From NCBI RefSeq assembly GCF_031157255.1, contig NZ_JAVIFX010000008.1, positions 62,001 through 126,000 on the forward strand: a stretch of 64,000 bases of DNA. The letters run 5' to 3'. A model generated the notes under the pieces. The model saw only the letters and a program-made list of their open reading frames with translations, did no database searches and was not told the origin of the DNA. Position 1 is the first letter of the stretch; each line of letters opens with the position of its first letter. The position numbers were made by a program, and so were the translations under genes. Below are positions 16,293-25,723 of this stretch, piece by piece. The DNA is from Bradyrhizobium sp. LHD-71 (lineage in GTDB: Bacteria > Pseudomonadota > Alphaproteobacteria > Rhizobiales > Xanthobacteraceae).

Positions 16293-17519
16293 ATGAAACA
16301 ATCAGAACAATCGAGCCCGAACGTGCGTCGCGACGGTCCACTTGGCGGAATACGCGTCATCGACATGACCCGCGCCTTTGGCGGGCCGCTCGCTACGATG
16401 ATCCTTGCGGAGATGGGCGCCGATGTCATCAAGATCGAGGAGCCGACGACCGGCGACGAATCCAGAACCTTCTCGCCGATGCTGAAGGGCGGGGTCAGCA
16501 GCTATTTCTCGTCGCTCAATCGCAGCAAGCGTTCAGTCGCGCTCAACCTGAAGGCCGCGCAGGCTCGCGACATCGTTCTGCAGCTCGCCGCGAAGTCCCA
16601 CGTGTTCGTCGAAAATTTCACGCCCGGTGTCGCCGGCCGCCTTGGGCTGGCCTATGAGGACGTGAAGAAGGTTCGGCCGGACATCATCTATTGCTCGATC
16701 TCAGGTTTCGGCCAGGACGGTCCTTATCGCGAGCGCAAGGGCTACGATCCCGTGCTGCAGGCGATGGGCGGGCTGATGGGCGTCACCGGCGAGAAGGGTG
16801 GTGGCCCAATCAAATCCATGGTGCCGATCGCAGACATCTCGGTCGGGCACATGACGGCGATGGCGCTGCTTGGCGCGCTGTTCAACCATGCGAGGCGCGG
16901 AACGGGGCAGTACATCGACATGTCGATGCTCGACGTGATGGTGTCGATGCAGACCACTGTCGGCACGGCTTACCTGAACACGGGGATCGTGCCGACGCGC
17001 TCGGGAACCGAGAATCCGGCACGTACGCCATCGGCGGCGTTCGAATGCTCGGACGGTGTTTATATCCAGCTTGTGCCGAACCAGCGGCAATGGAAGGATT
17101 TCTGCACGATCATCGGCGGCCCGGAGCTGGTCGACGATCCGCGCTTTGCCGACAATCTGTCGCGCGTGGCCAATCAGGATGCGCTCTATCCGATTGTGCG
17201 CGCTCTGATGCGCAAGCAGCCGAGCAAGTACTGGGATGATGCATTCGTGAAGGCAGGCATTCCGGCCGGCCCGATCAATGAGCTCGACGCCTTGTTTGCC
17301 GACCCGCAGGTCATCGCCCGCAAGATGGCGCTGCAGTTCGAGGACGACCGTGCCGGCACAGTGCGCGGCATCGATCTGCCGTTCCGCTTCTCCGATACGC
17401 CTGTCTACATGCGCTCGCGACCGCCGCATCTCGGCGAGCATACCGATGAAGTGCTCGCAACGCTGATCGACATGCCGGCGACGCAGATCGCGGCGTTGCG
17501 CTCCCAGACCGTGCTCTGA
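16293..17519 (+). CDS. CaiB/BaiF type III CoA-transferase
   Basis: A 408-aa family III CoA-transferase, moving CoA from a donor thioester to a carboxylic acid through an aspartyl intermediate. Family marks are GIRVIDMTRAFGGPLATMIL, LAEMGADVIKIEEP, LNRSKRSVALNLK, VENFTPGVAGRLGL and ISGFGQDGPY. The likely catalytic aspartate is in KGYDPVLQAMGGLMG. I chose ATG 16293 because the family homology begins shortly after and GAAGAGACGACA precedes it; ATG 16248 is possible. It starts the rightward operon with a hydratase, PrpD, acyl-CoA synthetase, second hydratase and thioesterase. It probably activates the acid that the divergent lyase operon finally cleaves. Confidence 0.92.
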   Translation: MKQSEQSSPNVRRDGPLGGIRVIDMTRAFGGPLATMILAEMGADVIKIEEPTTGDESRTFSPMLKGGVSSYFSSLNRSKRSVALNLKAAQARDIVLQLAAKSHVFVENFTPGVAGRLGLAYEDVKKVRPDIIYCSISGFGQDGPYRERKGYDPVLQAMGGLMGVTGEKGGGPIKSMVPIADISVGHMTAMALLGALFNHARRGTGQYIDMSMLDVMVSMQTTVGTAYLNTGIVPTRSGTENPARTPSAAFECSDGVYIQLVPNQRQWKDFCTIIGGPELVDDPRFADNLSRVANQDALYPIVRALMRKQPSKYWDDAFVKAGIPAGPINELDALFADPQVIARKMALQFEDDRAGTVRGIDLPFRFSDTPVYMRSRPPHLGEHTDEVLATLIDMPATQIAALRSQTVL

Positions 17520-17552
17520 TCGGTCGCCGGGCGCGATGAAGACGGTGCAACC

Positions 17553-18347
17553 ATGACATCGAAGACAAGAAGTTTCGAGACCATCCTGCTCGACGTGAGG
17601 GATCATGTCGCGACAGTGACGCTGCATCGTCCGGATGCAATGAACGCCCTCAGCATGCAGATGCTGTATGACCTCGAAGCGGTTTTCCAACAGATCGAGG
17701 ATGATCCGTCGATCTGGGCGATGATCCTGACCGGACACGGCCGCGCGTTCTGCGCAGGCGCGGACCTCAAGGAGCGGCAGACGATGACGGTCGCCGACGT
17801 CCGTCGACGGCGACGACTTGCGCCGCAGGTGTTCGGCGCATTCGGCCGCTGCCGCCGGCCGATCATCGCGGCGGTCAACGGTCTCGCGCTGGGGGGCGGC
17901 TTCGAGATCGCGCTATCCTGCGACATCATCCTCGCGGCAGAGTCGGCGAAGGTGGCGTTGCTGGAGACGAGCCTCGGGATCATTCCGGCGGGCGGCGCGA
18001 CCCAGCGGCTGCCGCGCATGATCGGCCCGCATCGGGCGAAGGAGCTCATCTTCACCGCCAGGCGCCTCACGGCGCAACAGGCCTTCGATCTCGGCATCCT
18101 CAATCGCGTGGTTGCCGATTCCGAGCTGATGCCGCAGGCGGCGGCGCTGGCGCAGGAGATCATGGCGAACGCGCCGATGGCGGTGGCGCAGGCGAAGCGC
18201 GCGTTGAACGCATCGCTCAGCCTCGGGATCGATGTCGGCCTCGAATACGAAGCGGAGGCGTATCAGACCTGCCTCGCATCGGCCGACCGCGCCGAAGGTC
18301 TGGCCGCTTTCCGCGAGAAACGGAAGCCGGCCTATACGGGAGAATAG
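17553..18347 (+). CDS. Enoyl-CoA hydratase/isomerase family protein
   Basis: A 264-aa crotonase-fold enzyme with FCAGADLKERQTM and LGGGFEIALSCD, the latter carrying the first catalytic glutamate; the second is in LLETSLGIIPAGG. Both glutamates are present, which fits a bona fide hydratase. The ATQRLPRMIG segment is typical of methylglutaconyl-CoA hydratase (LiuC/AUH)-like proteins, so a branched or dicarboxylic substrate is reasonable. It lies 33 bases after the CoA-transferase and 2 bases before the PrpD gene, firmly within the operon. Confidence 0.91.
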   Translation: MTSKTRSFETILLDVRDHVATVTLHRPDAMNALSMQMLYDLEAVFQQIEDDPSIWAMILTGHGRAFCAGADLKERQTMTVADVRRRRRLAPQVFGAFGRCRRPIIAAVNGLALGGGFEIALSCDIILAAESAKVALLETSLGIIPAGGATQRLPRMIGPHRAKELIFTARRLTAQQAFDLGILNRVVADSELMPQAAALAQEIMANAPMAVAQAKRALNASLSLGIDVGLEYEAEAYQTCLASADRAEGLAAFREKRKPAYTGE

Positions 18348-18349
18348 CC

Positions 18350-19756
18350 ATGGCGAACGATGCTGCGGCGGTGCTCGCGGATTTCACCGCAACGTTCGAT
18401 GTGACGCGGGACGCGGCCTTCACCGAAGCGACGCTGCTCGACCTGATCGACACGCTCGCATGCGGTGCGGCGGGCGCCGACGCCGAGGGCGTGCGGGAGC
18501 TTCTGTCGGTCACGCGCGACTGGGGCGGGAAGGCGGAGGCTGCACTGTGGTTCACCGGTCTGCGCATGCCTGGCCCCGCGGCTGCGCTCTACAACGGCAT
18601 GCTGTCGCATGCCGTCGAGTATGACGACACACACGATCTCGGCGTGTTGCACGCGGGCGTGACGGTCATTCCGGCGGTGATCGCCGCCGCCGAGCGCCGG
18701 GAGCGGCTGAGCGGAGCGGAGCTGCTGTCCGCCATCGCCACGGGCGTGGAGGTCGCGTGCCGTCTTGCGCTCGCCACGCGGATCGGTCCCGGCGTCAGCG
18801 GCTGGCTGCTGACGCCGCTTTGCGGCACGTTCGGAGCCGCGGCGGGCGCGGCTCGCGCGCTGGGTCTCGATGCCGAGCGGACGGTCCACGCCTTTGGGCT
18901 TGCGTATGCACAGGTCGCTGGCAACGGCCAGGCGACGATTGACGGCGGTCTGAGCAAGCGCATGCAGGCGGGCTTTGCCGCCCGCTCCGGCCTGCTCGGC
19001 GCCGTGCTGGCCAGCGCCGGCCTGACCGGCGCGCGCAACGTGTTCGAGGGAACGCGCGGCTACTACAAGGTCTATCATCGCGGCGAGTACGACCGTTCCG
19101 CGCTGGTCGACGGGCTTGGCGAGAAGCTTGCGGTCGGCGACTTGAGCTACAAGCCGTATCCTTGCTGCCGCTGGACGCATGCGGCGCTGGAGGCGGCGAT
19201 GGACCTGCGCAAGCGCGGCGTGTTGCCGGAGAAGGTCGCTCGCATCGATGTCGCTGTGAACCACCAGGCCTACATGAGCACCGGCCAGCCGCTGGCCGAC
19301 AAGCAGCGGCCTGCGAATGTGGTGACGTCGCAATTCAGCATCCCCTATGCGGTGTCGCTGGCTTTCAATCAGGGCCGGGTCGGCCTGGATGATTTCAAGC
19401 CGAACGCGATCGCGCGCCCGCATATCGTTGCGCTGGCGGAGCGCGTCAGCGTTGGAGCCATCGACGACTGGTCGGCGTCCGGCAGCCGCGGCATTTCGCC
19501 GGCGCGCGTCAGCGTGATGATGCACGACGGCCAGCACGTCGAGAGCGAGGTGCTGGTGCCGACCGGCACCGGCCGGGATTCCGGAACCTCCGGCCTCATC
19601 CGCCGCAAGCTGATCGACTGCTGCGGCCACGGCGGAATCGCAACTGCCGCGGCATCATCATTGCTCGCCGAACTCGACGCGCTTCCGTCGACCGCCGACG
19701 CAGTGCCGTTGTTCAACCGCCTGCCGATCGTCGATGCCGGACGCTCCGATGCCTGA
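18350..19756 (+). CDS. MmgE/PrpD family protein
   Basis: A 468-aa MmgE/PrpD superfamily member with LLDLIDTLACGAAG, HAVEYDDTHDLGVLHAGVTV and [17 protein letters not shown]. It resembles the paralogue at 45914 most closely in the window (shared [22 protein letters not shown] and MQAGFAA/MQPGFAA segments). Superfamily reactions are dehydration, epimerisation or decarboxylation of carboxylic acids. It is transcribed between a hydratase (2-base gap) and an acyl-CoA synthetase whose start overlaps its stop. A dehydratase or isomerase step on the free acid before CoA activation is a reasonable guess. Confidence 0.9.
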   Translation: MANDAAAVLADFTATFDVTRDAAFTEATLLDLIDTLACGAAGADAEGVRELLSVTRDWGGKAEAALWFTGLRMPGPAAALYNGMLSHAVEYDDTHDLGVLHAGVTVIPAVIAAAERRERLSGAELLSAIATGVEVACRLALATRIGPGVSGWLLTPLCGTFGAAAGAARALGLDAERTVHAFGLAYAQVAGNGQATIDGGLSKRMQAGFAARSGLLGAVLASAGLTGARNVFEGTRGYYKVYHRGEYDRSALVDGLGEKLAVGDLSYKPYPCCRWTHAALEAAMDLRKRGVLPEKVARIDVAVNHQAYMSTGQPLADKQRPANVVTSQFSIPYAVSLAFNQGRVGLDDFKPNAIARPHIVALAERVSVGAIDDWSASGSRGISPARVSVMMHDGQHVESEVLVPTGTGRDSGTSGLIRRKLIDCCGHGGIATAAASSLLAELDALPSTADAVPLFNRLPIVDAGRSDA

Positions 19757-21830
19757 GCAGCGTTCAGGTCTGCTGCGGATGATGCAGCCGAAGAGCATCG
19801 CGGTGATCGGCGCGAGTGCGGACGGCAAGCGGATCAACGGGCGGCCGCTGCGCTATCTCCGCGAATTCGGCTTCGATGGCAAGCTCTATGCGGTCAACCC
19901 GAATTACCGCGATATCGGCGGCGTGCCGTGCTTTCCCGACATCGGCAGCCTGCCGCGGGATGTCGATCTCGCCGTCTGCATGCTTTCGAGCGCGCAGGTC
20001 CTGCCTGCCGTGCAGGCGGCCGGTCGGCAGGGCGTCGGCGCCATGGTGGTAATGGCATCGGGGTTTGCCGAAGCCGGTGCCGAGGGACGCGCCAGGCAGG
20101 GCGAACTCGCCGCAACCGCCCGTTCGCTCGGCATCCGGCTGCTTGGTCCGAATACGCTCGGTTATCGCGATCAACGGCGGGGCATCTATGCCACCTTCGC
20201 GACCGATCTGGACAGCCGTCGTCTCGCCGGACGCGTCGCGATCATCACCCAGAGCGGCGGCCTCGGCGGCTACTTCGGCGGCGCCCAGCTCACCGATCTC
20301 GGTGTCGGCGCGGGCTATCTGATCGACACGGGCAATGAGGCGGACATCGATGCCGCCGAGTGCCTCGAAGCCGTTTGCCGTGATCCCGACGTCAGCGTGA
20401 TCGGTCTGATTTTGGAGGGCTGCCGCAGCGGCCGGCGACTGCTCGACGCATGCCTCGCCGCGCGCGAGCGCGGGATTCCTGTGGTGCTGTTCAAGGTCGG
20501 CACCAGCGCCGCCGGCGCGCAGTCGGTGGCGCTGCATACCGGCTCGCTCGCCGGAGAGCTGCAGGTGTGGGATGCCGCCTTGCAAGCGGCGGGCGTGCTG
20601 CGGGCGCGCGATGAGGCTCAGTTCCTCGACTTGCTGCATCTTCTGGATTCCGGGCGACGGCCGCGTGGCAAGGGCGTCGGTGTCGTCACGCTTTCCGGTG
20701 GCGTCGCGACCGTGATCCTCGACGCCTCCGATGCGCTCGGTCTGTCGATGCCGGCGGTGCGTCCGGCTGATCCCGCGCTGCAGGCGAAGATGCCGCTCAC
20801 GCATTTCGGCAATCCGCTCGACGCCTCCGGCTCGATGGCCAACACGCCGGAGCTGCTCGATCCTTTGCTGCAGCACATGCTTGACCATGACGAGATCGAC
20901 GTCGTGGTCGTGTGGCTCGCTTACGCGTTGCTCTCGCCGATCGTCGGACCGCCGATGGCAGACGCGGTGATCGCGGCAGCGAGGCGAACCAGCAAGCCTG
21001 TCGTGATCTGCGGCATGGCGATGCCCGAGCTGCGCGACCGGCTGCGGGCGGCCGGCGTTCCAGTGCTGGCCTTTCCGACCCGCGCAATCGAGGCGTTGGC
21101 GATGGCCGTGCAGCTGAACGAGCCGACGGCGCTCAGCCGGCCGGTCGTGGACTGGTCGCCGCCGCAACAGACTTCGGAAACGATTCACACCGGCCTGCAG
21201 GCGCAGAGGTTGTTGTCGGCGCTGCCGTTTGCACAGACACACGAGGTTCGGTCGGCGGCGCATGCGTCCGAGGTTGCGTCCCAGCTCGGCTTTCCGGTCG
21301 CGCTGAAGGTCGAGGCGGAAGGGCTGGTCCACAAGTCGGAGCTCGGCGTGATCAGGCTCGGCCTGCGCCATGCGGCCGACGTGGCGGCCGCCTTCGATGA
21401 CCTCGAAGCGGTAGGCGCCAGGCATGGGCTCAAGGGGCAGATCGTCTGCCAGCCGCAACTGAGCGGCGTCGAAGTGTTCGCCGGCGCCAAGCTCGATCAG
21501 GTCTTCGGGCCGGTGGTGATGGTCGGGCTCGGCGGAATCTTCGTCGAACTCTTCCGCGACGTGGCGATGCTGCTGGCGCCGGCGGAGCCGGCCCGGGTCG
21601 TCGCCGCGCTACGGAGACTGAAAGGCTTTCCGGTGCTCGACGGTGCCCGCGGACGGGCGCTCGTTGACATCGATGCGCTGGCCGAGACCGTCGCTGCGCT
21701 GTCGCGGCTGATCTCGGAGCGAAACGATATCACCGAGATCGACGTCAATCCGATCATTCTGCCGCCCGGCCGCAACGCAGGCGCCCTCGCGGTCGACGCG
21801 GTGGTGCGAACACTCAACGCAAGGGACTAG
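19749..21830 (+). CDS. Acyl-CoA synthetase, ADP-forming type (acetate-CoA ligase family)
   Basis: A 693-aa enzyme with fused alpha and beta parts. Residues about 10-110 are the CoA-binding Rossmann domain (SIAVIGASADGKRINGRPLR). Succinyl-CoA-synthetase-like domains follow (ITQSGGLGGYF, DTGNEADID), with the phosphohistidine candidate in LHTGSLAGE. The C-terminal 220 residues are an ATP-grasp domain (FPVALKVEAEGLVHKSELGV, INPII-like DVNPIIL). Such enzymes reversibly form acyl-CoA from acid, ATP and CoA. ATG 19749 overlaps the upstream stop by 8 bases; an ATG at 19734 is also in frame. It offers a second activation route beside the CoA-transferase of this operon. Confidence 0.9.
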   Translation: MPEQRSGLLRMMQPKSIAVIGASADGKRINGRPLRYLREFGFDGKLYAVNPNYRDIGGVPCFPDIGSLPRDVDLAVCMLSSAQVLPAVQAAGRQGVGAMVVMASGFAEAGAEGRARQGELAATARSLGIRLLGPNTLGYRDQRRGIYATFATDLDSRRLAGRVAIITQSGGLGGYFGGAQLTDLGVGAGYLIDTGNEADIDAAECLEAVCRDPDVSVIGLILEGCRSGRRLLDACLAARERGIPVVLFKVGTSAAGAQSVALHTGSLAGELQVWDAALQAAGVLRARDEAQFLDLLHLLDSGRRPRGKGVGVVTLSGGVATVILDASDALGLSMPAVRPADPALQAKMPLTHFGNPLDASGSMANTPELLDPLLQHMLDHDEIDVVVVWLAYALLSPIVGPPMADAVIAAARRTSKPVVICGMAMPELRDRLRAAGVPVLAFPTRAIEALAMAVQLNEPTALSRPVVDWSPPQQTSETIHTGLQAQRLLSALPFAQTHEVRSAAHASEVASQLGFPVALKVEAEGLVHKSELGVIRLGLRHAADVAAAFDDLEAVGARHGLKGQIVCQPQLSGVEVFAGAKLDQVFGPVVMVGLGGIFVELFRDVAMLLAPAEPARVVAALRRLKGFPVLDGARGRALVDIDALAETVAALSRLISERNDITEIDVNPIILPPGRNAGALAVDAVVRTLNARD

Positions 21831-21833
21831 AAC

Positions 21834-22598
21834 ATGGCTGAACATGTCGTCATCAGCGAGGCCGAGGGGATTGTCAGGTTCGAGCTCAATCGCCCCGATA
21901 AGATGAACTCGGTCGACAACCTGATGGCCAGGCAGCTGCTCGATGCCTGTGAGAAGGTGGATGCGTCGTCGACCGCTCGCTGCATCATCGTCAGCGGTCG
22001 CGGCCGCGCGTTCTGCGGCGGCGCCGATCTGGCGGCAGCGCGCGAGCAGCCTGCGGAAGTCTGGGTGCGGACGGTGTCGACCGTGCTGCAACGGATCAAG
22101 TCGATGCCGTGTCCCGTCATCACGGCCATACACGGCTATGCACTCGGGCTCGGCGCGGGCCTTGCCATGTGCGGCGACTTAGTGATCGCCGACGAAACCG
22201 CAAAGCTCGGCTTCCCTGAGGTGCACCACGGCCTTGTGCCCGGCGTGATCGCTGCCGCGGTGCGTCCGCTGGTGTCGGAACGTGCGCTCGCCGAGCTCCT
22301 GTTCATCGGCGACAAGCTGACGGCGGAGCAGGCGAGGGGTTTTGGGCTGGTCAGTACCGTAGTGCCGTCTGGGGGGCTTGCAGAAGCGTCCGAGGCGCTC
22401 GCCAGGCGACTGATGCACGGCAGCCCGACGGCGATGCGGCTGACGAAGAAGCTGATGCAGCAGATGAAGGACATGACGTCCGAAGAGAGCTACCGCGCCG
22501 GCGAGGCGGCGGTGCTGGTCGGTCGTGAAACAGAAGATGCAAAGGAAGGAATGAGCGCGTTCAAGGAACGTCGCCAACCGGTGTGGAGTGGACGATGA
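21834..22598 (+). CDS. Enoyl-CoA hydratase/isomerase family protein
   Basis: A 254-aa crotonase-fold protein with FCGGADLAAAR and LGLGAGLAMCGD. The first catalytic glutamate position is glycine, and the second is retained in LGFPEVHHGLVPG. It may be an isomerase or a specialised hydratase. It starts 3 bases after the synthetase stop, and its own stop overlaps the start of the thioesterase gene, so it is co-translated with both. Confidence 0.9.
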   Translation: MAEHVVISEAEGIVRFELNRPDKMNSVDNLMARQLLDACEKVDASSTARCIIVSGRGRAFCGGADLAAAREQPAEVWVRTVSTVLQRIKSMPCPVITAIHGYALGLGAGLAMCGDLVIADETAKLGFPEVHHGLVPGVIAAAVRPLVSERALAELLFIGDKLTAEQARGFGLVSTVVPSGGLAEASEALARRLMHGSPTAMRLTKKLMQQMKDMTSEESYRAGEAAVLVGRETEDAKEGMSAFKERRQPVWSGR

Positions 22599-23041
22599 CG
22601 GAGATGGCGGCGGCTGGCGTGGCAACGAAGGCGTGGTTTGATGAAATCCGCGAGCTTTATCTGGTTTCGCCGTTGCATGCGCATTTCGGACTAGCGCTCG
22701 ATGTCGTCGAGCAGGGCAAGGTCGTCGTGAGCATGAACGGCAAGCGTGAATTCCTCAATGCGCACGGCGTAATGGCGGGCAGCGTCATCACCGGCATGAT
22801 CGACTCTGCGTTGCTTCAGGCGGTGCGCACTCAATGCGCCTCGGGCGACTTCCTCACCACCCTGGAGATCAAGGTCAACTTCCTCGCGCCGGCGAAGGGG
22901 TCGAGGTTCACATGCGAGGCCAACGTGATCCGCGCCGGCGGTTCGACCGGCGTGTCCTCGGCCGTCGTCACGGCCGAGGACGGCAGCGCAGTCGCCGGCG
23001 GCATGGGAACGATCTTCATTCGCCGGAAGCCGAAAGGCTGA
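22595..23041 (+). CDS. PaaI-like hotdog thioesterase
   Basis: A 148-aa single hotdog-fold protein of the PaaI/YbaW group that hydrolyses acyl-CoA thioesters. Recognisable pieces are NAHGVMAGSVITGMIDSAL (the helix with the catalytic region), LEIKVNFLAPAKGSRF, and AVAGGMGTIFIRR. ATG 22595 overlaps the upstream stop (ATGA); a longer start at 22583 is possible. As the last gene of the operon, it probably releases CoA from dead-end or overflow thioesters, as PaaI does in phenylacetate catabolism. Confidence 0.85.
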   Translation: MTEMAAAGVATKAWFDEIRELYLVSPLHAHFGLALDVVEQGKVVVSMNGKREFLNAHGVMAGSVITGMIDSALLQAVRTQCASGDFLTTLEIKVNFLAPAKGSRFTCEANVIRAGGSTGVSSAVVTAEDGSAVAGGMGTIFIRRKPKG

Positions 23042-23103
23042 GCCTCGGGAGAGCCCGCGGCTTCAGATCGAGCCCGACGCTCGCCGTGGCCGATCGTGCC
23101 TGC

Positions 23104-23841
23104 CTAGAGCAGGCTCCAGATCTCGTCGCGCTCGCGCACAGCGTCCGCGTTATGATGAGCTGCGATGGTGCCGAGCCGGACGACCAGCACGCTGGTCGCG
23201 ATCTGCAGGCCGGCGCGGACGTTCTGCTCCACCAGCAGGATGGTCGAGCCCCATTCGCGGTTCAGGCGCTGGAGCTGCGTCATCACGCCGTCCACCAGAT
23301 TGGGGGCAAGCCCGGCTGAAGGCTCGTCGATCAAAAGCAGCCGGGGCTCGGTCATAAGTGCGATGCCGATCGACAACATGCGCTGCTCACCGCCGCTCAG
23401 AAGCCGCGCGCGGCTGTCGCGCCGCTCGAACAGGCGCGGAAAGATCTCGAACACACGCTCGATCCGGCTGCGCTCGGCCGCGGCGCCGAGGTTGAGCGAG
23501 TAGACGCCGAGGCCAAGGTTCTCGGTGACCGACATGTTCGGAAAGAAGCCCTGATGCTGCAGGACGATGTTGATGCCGTTGCGGACGTTGCGCTTCACGT
23601 CAGGCATCCCGAGGTCGACGCCGTCCATCCGCAATGTGCCCGACGTCCACGGCAACAGGCCCATGATGCCTTTCAGGATCGTGGATTTGCCCGCACCGTT
23701 GTGGCCGACGAACAGCGCGATCTCGCCGGGCTTCACCGCGAAGCTCACGTTGTCGAGGATGCGCTTGCTGCCGTATCCCGCCGACAGATTTGTCACGTCG
23801 AGGATCGGCTCGTGCACCGGATCGGAGGACTGCATCGTCAT
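23104..23841 (-). CDS. Branched-chain amino-acid-type ABC transporter ATPase (LivF type)
   Basis: A 245-aa cytoplasmic ATPase with Walker A GHNGAGKS, signature LSGGEQRM, Walker B LLLIDEPSAGLAP, and the LivF-type start LDVTNLSAGYGSKRIL. Its start overlaps the stop of the LivM-LivG fusion by four bases, and it is the last gene of the leftward Liv operon. It energises uptake with the LivG half. In soil bacteria such Liv systems often carry aromatic or short branched acids rather than amino acids, and the flanking CoA catabolic genes make that likely here. Confidence 0.93.
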   Translation of the reverse strand: MTMQSSDPVHEPILDVTNLSAGYGSKRILDNVSFAVKPGEIALFVGHNGAGKSTILKGIMGLLPWTSGTLRMDGVDLGMPDVKRNVRNGINIVLQHQGFFPNMSVTENLGLGVYSLNLGAAAERSRIERVFEIFPRLFERRDSRARLLSGGEQRMLSIGIALMTEPRLLLIDEPSAGLAPNLVDGVMTQLQRLNREWGSTILLVEQNVRAGLQIATSVLVVRLGTIAAHHNADAVRERDEIWSLL

Positions 23842-25553
23842 GCTCCAAGATAGCGACGACTGAGTTCGGGATCGGCGGCGATCTCGGCGAGCGCGCCCTC
23901 GCGCTGCACCTCCCCGTCGGCCATGAAGACGACCCGGTCAGCGAGATCGCGCAGAAAGTCCATGTTGTGTTCGACCACGACGACCGTGATCCCGAGCTCC
24001 CGCCGGCAACGGGCGATAGCCGTCTTGATCTCCTCACGCATGGTGGGATCGACGCCGGCGGCGGGTTCGTCGAGAAGCCACAACCGCGCGTCCTGCGCCA
24101 TCAGCCGGGCGAAGCCCAGCAGCTTCTGCTGGCCGAAGCTCAGAGAGCCTGCGCGCTCCGAGGCGTGTTCCGCGAGGCCGACAAAACGCAGGCAGTCGTG
24201 GGCTTGTTCGAGCCGCTGATGCTCCCGCTCGCGGTCGATCGGCAGGAAGCTCAGCAGCGGCGCCTCGCGGCGCAGATCGTCGAAGGCCATGAGGACGTTG
24301 TCGAGCACGGTCATGTTCGGCAGCGGGCGCGCGTCCTGGAACAGGCGCCCGATGCCGAGCTGCCCGCGGCGGTGGATCGCAAGACGGGTTACGTTCTTGC
24401 CGTCGAAGCTGATCGTGCCGCCGTCCGGGATCACTGCTCCTGCGATCATGTCGAACACCGTGGTCTTGCCGGCGCCGTTCGGTCCGATCAGGCCGACGAT
24501 TTCACCGGCGCGGACATCGATGTCGAATCGGCGAACCGCGCGGACGCCGCCGTAGGATTTCGCGAGCGCCTTTGCCTGCAGGATCGGCTGCGGCAACAGC
24601 GCCGGCGACGAGGCGTGGCGCCGGCCGAACGAGAGTTGTCGCGTGTCTGCGTGGCCGCGTTCCGTCAGCGTGTCGGCAGTGGCGAACGCGCCTTGACTGG
24701 CGAATTCGGGGAGAAGGCCTTGCGGCCGCTTCATCACCACAGCCACGAGGATGACGCCGAGCAGCACCTGCGAGACGTGCGCGCCGACGGCCGACGGCAG
24801 CATCAGGCGAAGCACCTCCTGAAGCAGTGTCAATGCCAGCGCACCCGCGAGCCCGCCGAACGGATTCGCCAGTCCGCCCAGCAGCACCATCACGAGAATA
24901 GTGAACGACATGTAGATGGCGAAGCTGTCCGGATTGATGAACGACAGCAGCGAGGCATACATGCCGCCGGCGATGCCGGCGAAGCCGCAGCCGGCGGCGA
25001 ACGCGGATATCTTGAACCACATCACGTTCTTGCCGACGGTGGCAGTCGCCAGCTCGTCCTCGCGGATCGCCTTCAGCACCCGTCCAAATGGCGAGCGGGC
25101 CATCTCGAACATCACGTACCAGCAGACTGCCGTAACGGCGACGAAGCCCACCAGCGTGCCGACGCGGCTGTTGGGCGGGAAGCCGAAGAACTGCGCCGAC
25201 GGGATGTTGCGGATGCCGGCCGGACCGCCGGTGATCGGCAGGTTCAGAAACAGCGACGTTGCCAGAATCTGGATCGCGAAGGTCGCAAGCATCAGATAGT
25301 CGCCGGAGATCCGCAGCGATGGCACCGAGATCACGGCGCTCGCGAGCGCCGCTGCGGCAAACGCCAGCAGCAGCGCCACTACGAAGGGAGCATCAAGCTG
25401 AATCGTGGAGAGCGCGAAGACGTAGGCGCCGATGCCGAAGAACGCGGCGTGCGCGACCGAGAACAACCCGCCGTATCCCATGATCAGGTTCAGCGAGGTG
25501 GCAAGCACCGTATAGATGCAGACGAGATTGACGACGATGGCGAGGTAGTTCAT
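23838..25553 (-). CDS. LivM permease fused to LivG ATPase
   Basis: One 571-aa chain with two functions. Residues 1 to about 300 are a LivM-type permease with about nine hydrophobic segments (ATSLNLIMGYGGLFSVAHAAF, GDYLMLATFAIQIL, FGRVLKAIREDELAT). A linker of roughly 40 residues leads to a LivG ATPase: Walker A GPNGAGKT, signature LSFGQQKL, Walker B LWLLDEPAAGVDP, and the LivG C-terminal VVVVEHNMDFLRDLADRVVFM. ATG 25553 starts the LivM homology; the open frame extends to 25982 without family features. Such fusions are known in Rhizobiales and beta-proteobacteria. Confidence 0.92.
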   Translation of the reverse strand: MNYLAIVVNLVCIYTVLATSLNLIMGYGGLFSVAHAAFFGIGAYVFALSTIQLDAPFVVALLLAFAAAALASAVISVPSLRISGDYLMLATFAIQILATSLFLNLPITGGPAGIRNIPSAQFFGFPPNSRVGTLVGFVAVTAVCWYVMFEMARSPFGRVLKAIREDELATATVGKNVMWFKISAFAAGCGFAGIAGGMYASLLSFINPDSFAIYMSFTILVMVLLGGLANPFGGLAGALALTLLQEVLRLMLPSAVGAHVSQVLLGVILVAVVMKRPQGLLPEFASQGAFATADTLTERGHADTRQLSFGRRHASSPALLPQPILQAKALAKSYGGVRAVRRFDIDVRAGEIVGLIGPNGAGKTTVFDMIAGAVIPDGGTISFDGKNVTRLAIHRRGQLGIGRLFQDARPLPNMTVLDNVLMAFDDLRREAPLLSFLPIDREREHQRLEQAHDCLRFVGLAEHASERAGSLSFGQQKLLGFARLMAQDARLWLLDEPAAGVDPTMREEIKTAIARCRRELGITVVVVEHNMDFLRDLADRVVFMADGEVQREGALAEIAADPELSRRYLGA

Positions 25554-25723
25554 GGGCTGGCGCCCCCGCTCCCGAAGTTCGTGATCGATCGGCGCCCGTC
25601 GTGCTCGAACTTCCGGAGCAGGGGGCGGCAGCAACGTGTGATCCCAGTGATGCTTCGAACCGAAGGCTCCGTAGCGGGCGTGGGGCCGGCCGGCGAAAAG
25701 CGTTCGGATCGCGGCGTTGTTCT

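Noticed and set aside
19764-21458. 564-codon minus-strand frame opposite the acyl-CoA synthetase
   Set aside because: Long only because of high GC at third positions; its translation is dominated by Arg/His/Gln and lacks domains, whereas the plus-strand protein is a complete known family.
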